This document shows positions 59,210-64,000 of a stretch of 64,000 bases of DNA, one piece after another. How positions within the stretch are numbered: the first letter of the stretch is position 1; each line of letters starts with the position of its first letter. The notes beneath the pieces are model-generated. The model ran no database searches. It had not been told where the DNA came from and saw only the letters and a program-made list of their open reading frames with translations. A program made the translations under genes and the position numbers. The DNA comes from Eutreptiella sp. 'Long Island Sound 2002' (Eukaryota > Euglenozoa > Euglenophyceae > Eutreptiales > Eutreptiaceae), in NCBI GenBank assembly GCA_964036045.1, contig OZ038389.1:44143119-44207118 (forward strand). The letters run 5' to 3'.

Positions 59210-61560
59210 CCATTGCCAGACATCACTTCATCTTTAGCACTTTAGCTTGTAGCCTTTACTATACCATCACATTAATTGTAATACTTTACTATCATTCTAT
59301 TGTACTTATAGTGCTTTGCCTATACATCTTCTATGGCTACAACTACTTTGTAGTACACTAGTGCCTTTGTAGTATAATTCCCGAAATTCAACACAGTTTC
59401 CAAAATCCGGCCGGGTTTGCACAGTCCATCCACTGGTAACTTCTACTTTTAGTTTCTACTTTTATGTGATGGTGGACCTGTTCGGCGTGCATTTCGCGCT
59501 TTTTGCTCGTTTGCGCATTTGGCATTTGGCACAACCACCAGTAGTCTCAATGTGGGGCGCTGAGCGGTTTTCGTTCGGTTGGTCCCAATCATTTCGCACG
59601 CGCCTATCCCAATGACGAGATTGGAAGAGTGGGTCGTCGTTTAGCCAGCGCAGCACACATTGTCCACTTGAACAATCAAGGGATAGCCGCTACATTATTA
59701 ATTCAACACAAGCTTCCCACAAAGGATTGATCTTGCAAAACATTCAGGGTAAGGGGAACACTTCGGGAATACGTGCACAAGGTTGACGTTGACGTGCATA
59801 AGGTGTGGGAAAACAATTCTTTTCTTTGAGACCGAAGAACCCGTCGCTGCCCGGCCTAAGGAGTCGTGTGCGTGCCTACTTGTCCTGTCCAGGAGACCAC
59901 TGCATCCGTCCATGTAGAATGTCATCCAACCTGCTCTCGTGTGTTGTGCTTTGCTGTACGTGTGCAACTAGCCTAGCTACTTGCCATGTTTGTGGATCAA
60001 AGAGCAACTAGCTAACCCTAGGAAAACGACAACCAAAGTGGAGAAGGAAGAAGGACTTACCTCACGAATTCCAGAACCCGACACGTGCACTCAACAATGG
60101 AAAGAAGGTAGTTTGCACGCTGGGGAAGTTGCATATGTCAAACCCCTTGCTAATGCGCTAATGCTAATAACATGCCAGTTGGACAAATTTGTATTGCAAG
60201 TATTGCGAATTCCCAACACCAAACCTCAGCTTTTTCTACACCATGTGTGATGATCACCGCTCTCCGAGCTCGTGCAAAGTTACCTCGCTAAGTGCACTCG
60301 AATTACTTATCCGTTTCCTTGAAGGACGCGCTTCTTAGTGGTGTTCAACCCAGACAAGAGCACAAGCTCAATAGCCAAAAAAAGCATGCTACCATCGCCA
60401 GCAACTGAACGAGTTCACTTTCGGAAATCTTCAACGACTAGTTGTCGAGGAGTTGCAACCACTTGCCAAGGAGGCCTAACTTAAACAATCTTGTGGACGA
60501 CAACCGCAAGTAGCGTCGGTTGGGTTGTCGATAAGCATCAGCTATAACCCTCCAACAAACCCCTACCATCGACGTTTAACAACCCTTTACAACCTTCCAA
60601 AAACGTGCGTGAGCTTTAATTGGCGTAATTCTCCCTTAATATCTACTTTGCACTCGACGACGCCTTTTGCCCAGGGGTGCCCACAAAGTGTTGCCCGTTG
60701 AGTATGGGAATAACTAATAATACTAACTAATAATAATCATAACTGATAATGGGAATAACTTGGAGAAAGCACTGAGAAAAGCGGGCGCATCTTGAGCTTG
60801 CCCTTGGGATGATGCAAACAATCGGGTGCTTGTTGTTGAGCAACAAGCACTCGGACTGCAACCCTAAGTGAACAAGTTGAAAACCCGAGGAAATGGACCC
60901 GGTTTTGCTCACGCCTCGATCTCAATCGTGACAACTTCCACGGCCTCAAAAAAAACCCTTGCGACCCACGACAGTACTCATCCCTTGACAGTTTTAGCAT
61001 GGTTTGGGCTGGAGTGGTGAAAAGAGAGGCGAGGATCACGAAGTAGCCACGTCGCTTGCTTGGGCGAGGACGGCATCCCTCAATAGCCGTCAACAACGTG
61101 CAAAACTTCTCGACGGCACGCAAAAGCCCATGCTACATTGGCATGTTTGTCACGGCGTGAGATGTATTTGTGAGTAGCTTCTTTTTAATTTCTTCGTCCC
61201 TTTGCAGGCACTCGAATCAAGGCAATAGCGTTGGTATTGGCGGTTCCGGTTCCGGTTCAACCACTCATGGACGCAAGGACTACCACCAAACTGACCACGT
61301 TCCCCCCTCCATTCCAACCTATGTACAAGTGACATGAGGGATGCCCATCTGAAGCCTGTTACTTGTACCCCCGAATCCGATCTCATTCCCCTCTGAGAAA
61401 CACATTCGCTTGCGGTCCGAGGTAAAATTGAAGCCAATTGCTTAACTTTAGTTGGTACTTCCAGGTGCACGCAGTGGTTTGAGTGGAGGCTGTGCCATCA
61501 AGGCTGAGCGAGTATGAGGGTGGTCCCATCCCGTCATGTTGTTTTCGCCAGTCGCATCTG
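59210..61560. other. Intergenic, no gene seen
   Basis: No conserved coding sequence or array is recognised. A CTAATAATAATC-type low-complexity patch lies near 60710-60745. Confidence 0.45.
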
Positions 61561-62097
61561 ATGGAGTCGCATCTAATGGAGGAGGAGAGCCAGATTTTGA
61601 GTTTTCCCTGTAAGCCGCATCGACGAAGCGTGAGTTTCAGCTTTGACCTTCAGAATCACGGAAGCATGAGATACCTTTGCCCCTCTGAGTTGCTGGAGGA
61701 CGGACACTTGAATTTCAGCCCTCTTTCGGAGCATGATATGGACGACCTCAGCGAGCGGAGTAGGGACCCCTGTTCACACTCCTACGGGTCGGATGGATCT
61801 CGTTCATTCCTCTTTATGTCGTTTGAGTCTTTCGCCGACTTGCCCACCACAGAATATGACGATCCTCAAATCACGCTGCGGCCTCGTGTACGTATGAGCC
61901 GCATCCTCGGGGATGAGCATGTGCCGGATGTATTCAATCAGCTTGTGGAACAAGCCACGCGACACACGCCGCAGACGACGAAGAAAACGTTGTGGTCATG
62001 GGATCCCATGTATAACATGCCTGCAATCATTTTCATTAAGGAGACCGTGATTGTCAAGACTGTGTCCAAGCTTGTTCTCTCCAATAATGGGTTTGTG
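61561..62097 (+). CDS. Coding exon of an unrecognised protein
   Basis: The frame is open from ATG at 61561 (with an in-frame ATG at 61579) to a good GTATGC donor at 62098, phase 0. If unspliced it ends at TAA 62128-62130. Sequence such as DMDDLSERSRDP, FLFMSFESFADLPTTEYDDP, VPDVFNQLVEQATRH and IIFIKETVIVKTVSKL has protein-like composition with many Ser and acidic residues in the first half. A 15-bp direct repeat (TCGCATCTRATGGAG) lies at the start. A possible last exon is 62266-62289 (SKKKTFM, TGA) behind a CCCTTGTGTAG acceptor. No family is recognised. Confidence 0.45.
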
Positions 62098-62289
62098 GTA
62101 TGCCAAGGGATGCCTCAGGCTTGTCAGTAACCCAATGCCCCCTTGGACCTCATAGGCGTCGTCAAGCGACTGACCGTGGGCGGGATTGCCACCGGGCATG
62201 GGCGCCACAAGTAGGAGTCCGGGTGGAGCACTCCTTTTCCTATCCGTGCTCTTTCCCTTGTGTAGTCCAAAAAGAAAACTTTCATGTGA

Positions 62290-63587
62290 CCCCGGACGGG
62301 GTCAACGGTGCGGAGGTGCCCCGCTGAGTCAAGAGATTGAGAGCCAAAGTGTGCTCAAATGGGTGCGTACAATCGGCACCGGTTAGCACCGTATAAGGCA
62401 ATGGGGGATATGGGGTCCAGAGGGGAAGGCGGGTCCCAACCTACACCTCCGACAACATGAAGCCTCCCATGATGGCTTCTGTGCCCATGCGCTAACTAGC
62501 ACAGATTGTGCATGCACTTTTGCGCCCACGATGACCCTCTTAGTGCATCAACAAGGGGGTATTCGGCTGCACTTCATGCACCGTGCACATCGGCAACAGG
62601 AAAACAGGAGTATCTATGTCCCAAATGGTTCATGGGCCACAGGGATCCGCATTGCAACTGATGCACATGCAACCGCACCGCCCGGAGAGCCTTGGGAGTT
62701 GTATCGTGCAACAGTGTTCCAAACATGCACATCCTCCAAGATCCCCCCTCGGGCAACCGTATCTTAGTCTGTGATGGAGTGGGATGGGACGCCACGAGTC
62801 ACAAGCATGTGGAAGCCCCCGTCTGCAGCTTTGTGGAGGAGGGGTGGAAGGACAGCAGACGTCTTCAGCTCAACATCAGCCCCCACGTTTCAAGCGCCAA
62901 ATAACGGGACGCACATCAAAGGGATCAGGAGCTCGAAACAATGAGCGTATCGCACTGCTCATTTTCTCCTCATCGCCAGCCCCCAGAATTGCATAGCAAT
63001 ACCCACACGGGCTGATTCATGACAGAGGCGTGTGTCACCTTGCACACATTTGGACTCTTGCGTCTTGTCCAGGTTGTCTGCGCCCTCTCGAGGGTGCACA
63101 CAATCTGTACCAGTTAGTGCCCTGGTCGTGTGCGCACAATCCGTGCCAACCAGCGCACCAGCCTACCACCTTCTGCTTCGTGGCTGACGATGGGTTGTGG
63201 TGCGACCACCCCCGCTGCAGCGAATGCAGATGCCCAGTGGAAAGGGGGGTCTGTGGCCGCCTTCCTGGTCTCCTCCTCAGTCAAGTCGTAGTCACATCTG
63301 TGCTGAACACTGCGGCTGAATCTGATTCGGAGTCCCCTTATCCGCGCAGTTGGGTGGCACTTAAGCCCATGCTGATCCCATCACTGCCCCGAAACGTTGC
63401 CTGCTAGTGTGAAAGGCCCAGAGACAACGATGCTCGGTGAAATCCGAGTCGGCTCCTCAGACGACTCGGATCGTCCCGACGGGCGATGTTGTTTGGCACA
63501 GTCACGTTCGGATAGGGAGCATATTTTGCTGCGTGCTGTTCCAGAAGATGGGTCTGACCTACCTCAAATCTCAGTCTTCGATTGCAG
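62290..63587. other. Possible gene region without supported exons
   Basis: Several + strand frames (for example 62692-62904 and 63030-63407) have mixed composition, and one is Cys-rich. None has both convincing splice sites and a recognisable motif. Confidence 0.35.
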
Positions 63588-63795
63588 GGATTGGGCTGCC
63601 CTTCCGCCGCCATGTGCCTGCCCTGGTCATTGGCTTCGTCAGGAGACCAAGCTGCATACGTTCTTGAGCACAGCAAGCGCTGAAAAGGCTGCTCACGCCG
63701 CCGCTGCTGCGGGGAAGCGCGCCCTCGGCATTTGTGACCACCTGTCCCTCAACAATACGAACCTACTTCAGCCAGAGAACCTTGTCGAAGACCTG
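63588..63795 (+). CDS. Candidate exon of an unrecognised gene near the window end
   Basis: A CTTCGATTGCAG acceptor and an ACCTG|GTATGT donor enclose an open frame. It reads ETKLHTFLSTASAEKAAHAA, an Ala-rich helix, and then CDHLSLNNTNLLQPENLVED. A second acceptor inside (CTTCGTCAG, before 63643) is equally plausible. The sequence looks coding, but no family is recognised and no partner exons are found before the window ends. Confidence 0.35.
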
Positions 63796-64000
63796 GTATG
63801 TGTCTTGACACCTGCAACCAGCTTCCAAGTCCTCTCCCCTTCTGCCAATGCGTTTCGGCGAGCGGACTGTTGCATGTGATGCATGTGGCTGACTAATGGC
63901 TGACACAAAGCGCTCCCTCGGGTGGCTGACTGGCATCGCCTCCAGTTGGTTGAGGGCTGCTGCTCATGCCCATGCAGCGCAGACATGCTGCCCCCCTCTG
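63796..64000. other. Window end, nothing recognised
   Basis: The sequence follows the proposed donor and is probably intronic. It contains direct repeats of GTGGCTGACT (near 63886 and 63921). Confidence 0.35.

Overview
The window is nuclear DNA of a eukaryote. Both recognisable genes are split by GT-AG introns, some very long, and no bacterial gene layout is present. Low-complexity DNA is abundant: microsatellites, homopolymer G runs and several minisatellites. The organism cannot be named from the sequence. The combination of an intron-rich Piwi-clade Argonaute with an RGG/YGG-rich N-terminus, degenerate helicase motifs and kilobase tandem arrays suggests a free-living protist or alga. That placement is inference.

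Left part (1-5333, + strand): the 3' part of a DEAD-box RNA helicase-like gene. Exons at 279-556, 1695-1877 and 3608-3857 cover motifs III to VI, and two smaller 3' exons end at a TGA at 5331-5333. The 5' part lies outside the window. Region 5334-17382 is mostly anonymous, with a few diverged repeats and two weak minus-strand coding candidates.

Centre (17383-55519, - strand): one Argonaute of the Piwi clade, rebuilt from 15 exons with matching splice phases, giving 1108 codons plus stop. Order of parts: short basic leader, RGG/YGG-rich region, N domain, PAZ, L2, MID, PIWI. The 5'-phosphate pocket (Y804, K808, Q819, K845) looks intact. The slicer tetrad does not: D870 is present, the glutamate finger is not visible, the second Asp is Asn943 and the His is Gly1080. 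The protein is therefore predicted to bind guides but not to cleave.

The gene's introns hold three unrelated tandem arrays: about 220 copies of an 85-bp unit (18.8 kb) in intron 6, about 28 copies of a 45-bp unit in intron 2, and about 24 copies of a 21-bp unit in intron 7. The 85-bp array is bordered by a near-perfect 256-bp inverted repeat on one side and by clusters of an AACCTAGTAAAA-type motif on both sides. A foldback element lies just upstream of the gene's first coding exon. The strongest candidate for something new is this locus as a whole: a slicer-dead Piwi gene whose own pre-mRNA would carry a giant palindrome-containing satellite and a long hairpin.

Right part (55520-64000): a 34-bp repeat and foldback element, a 49-bp minisatellite at 58435-59150, and two candidate + strand exons of unrecognised genes at 61561-62097 and 63588-63795.
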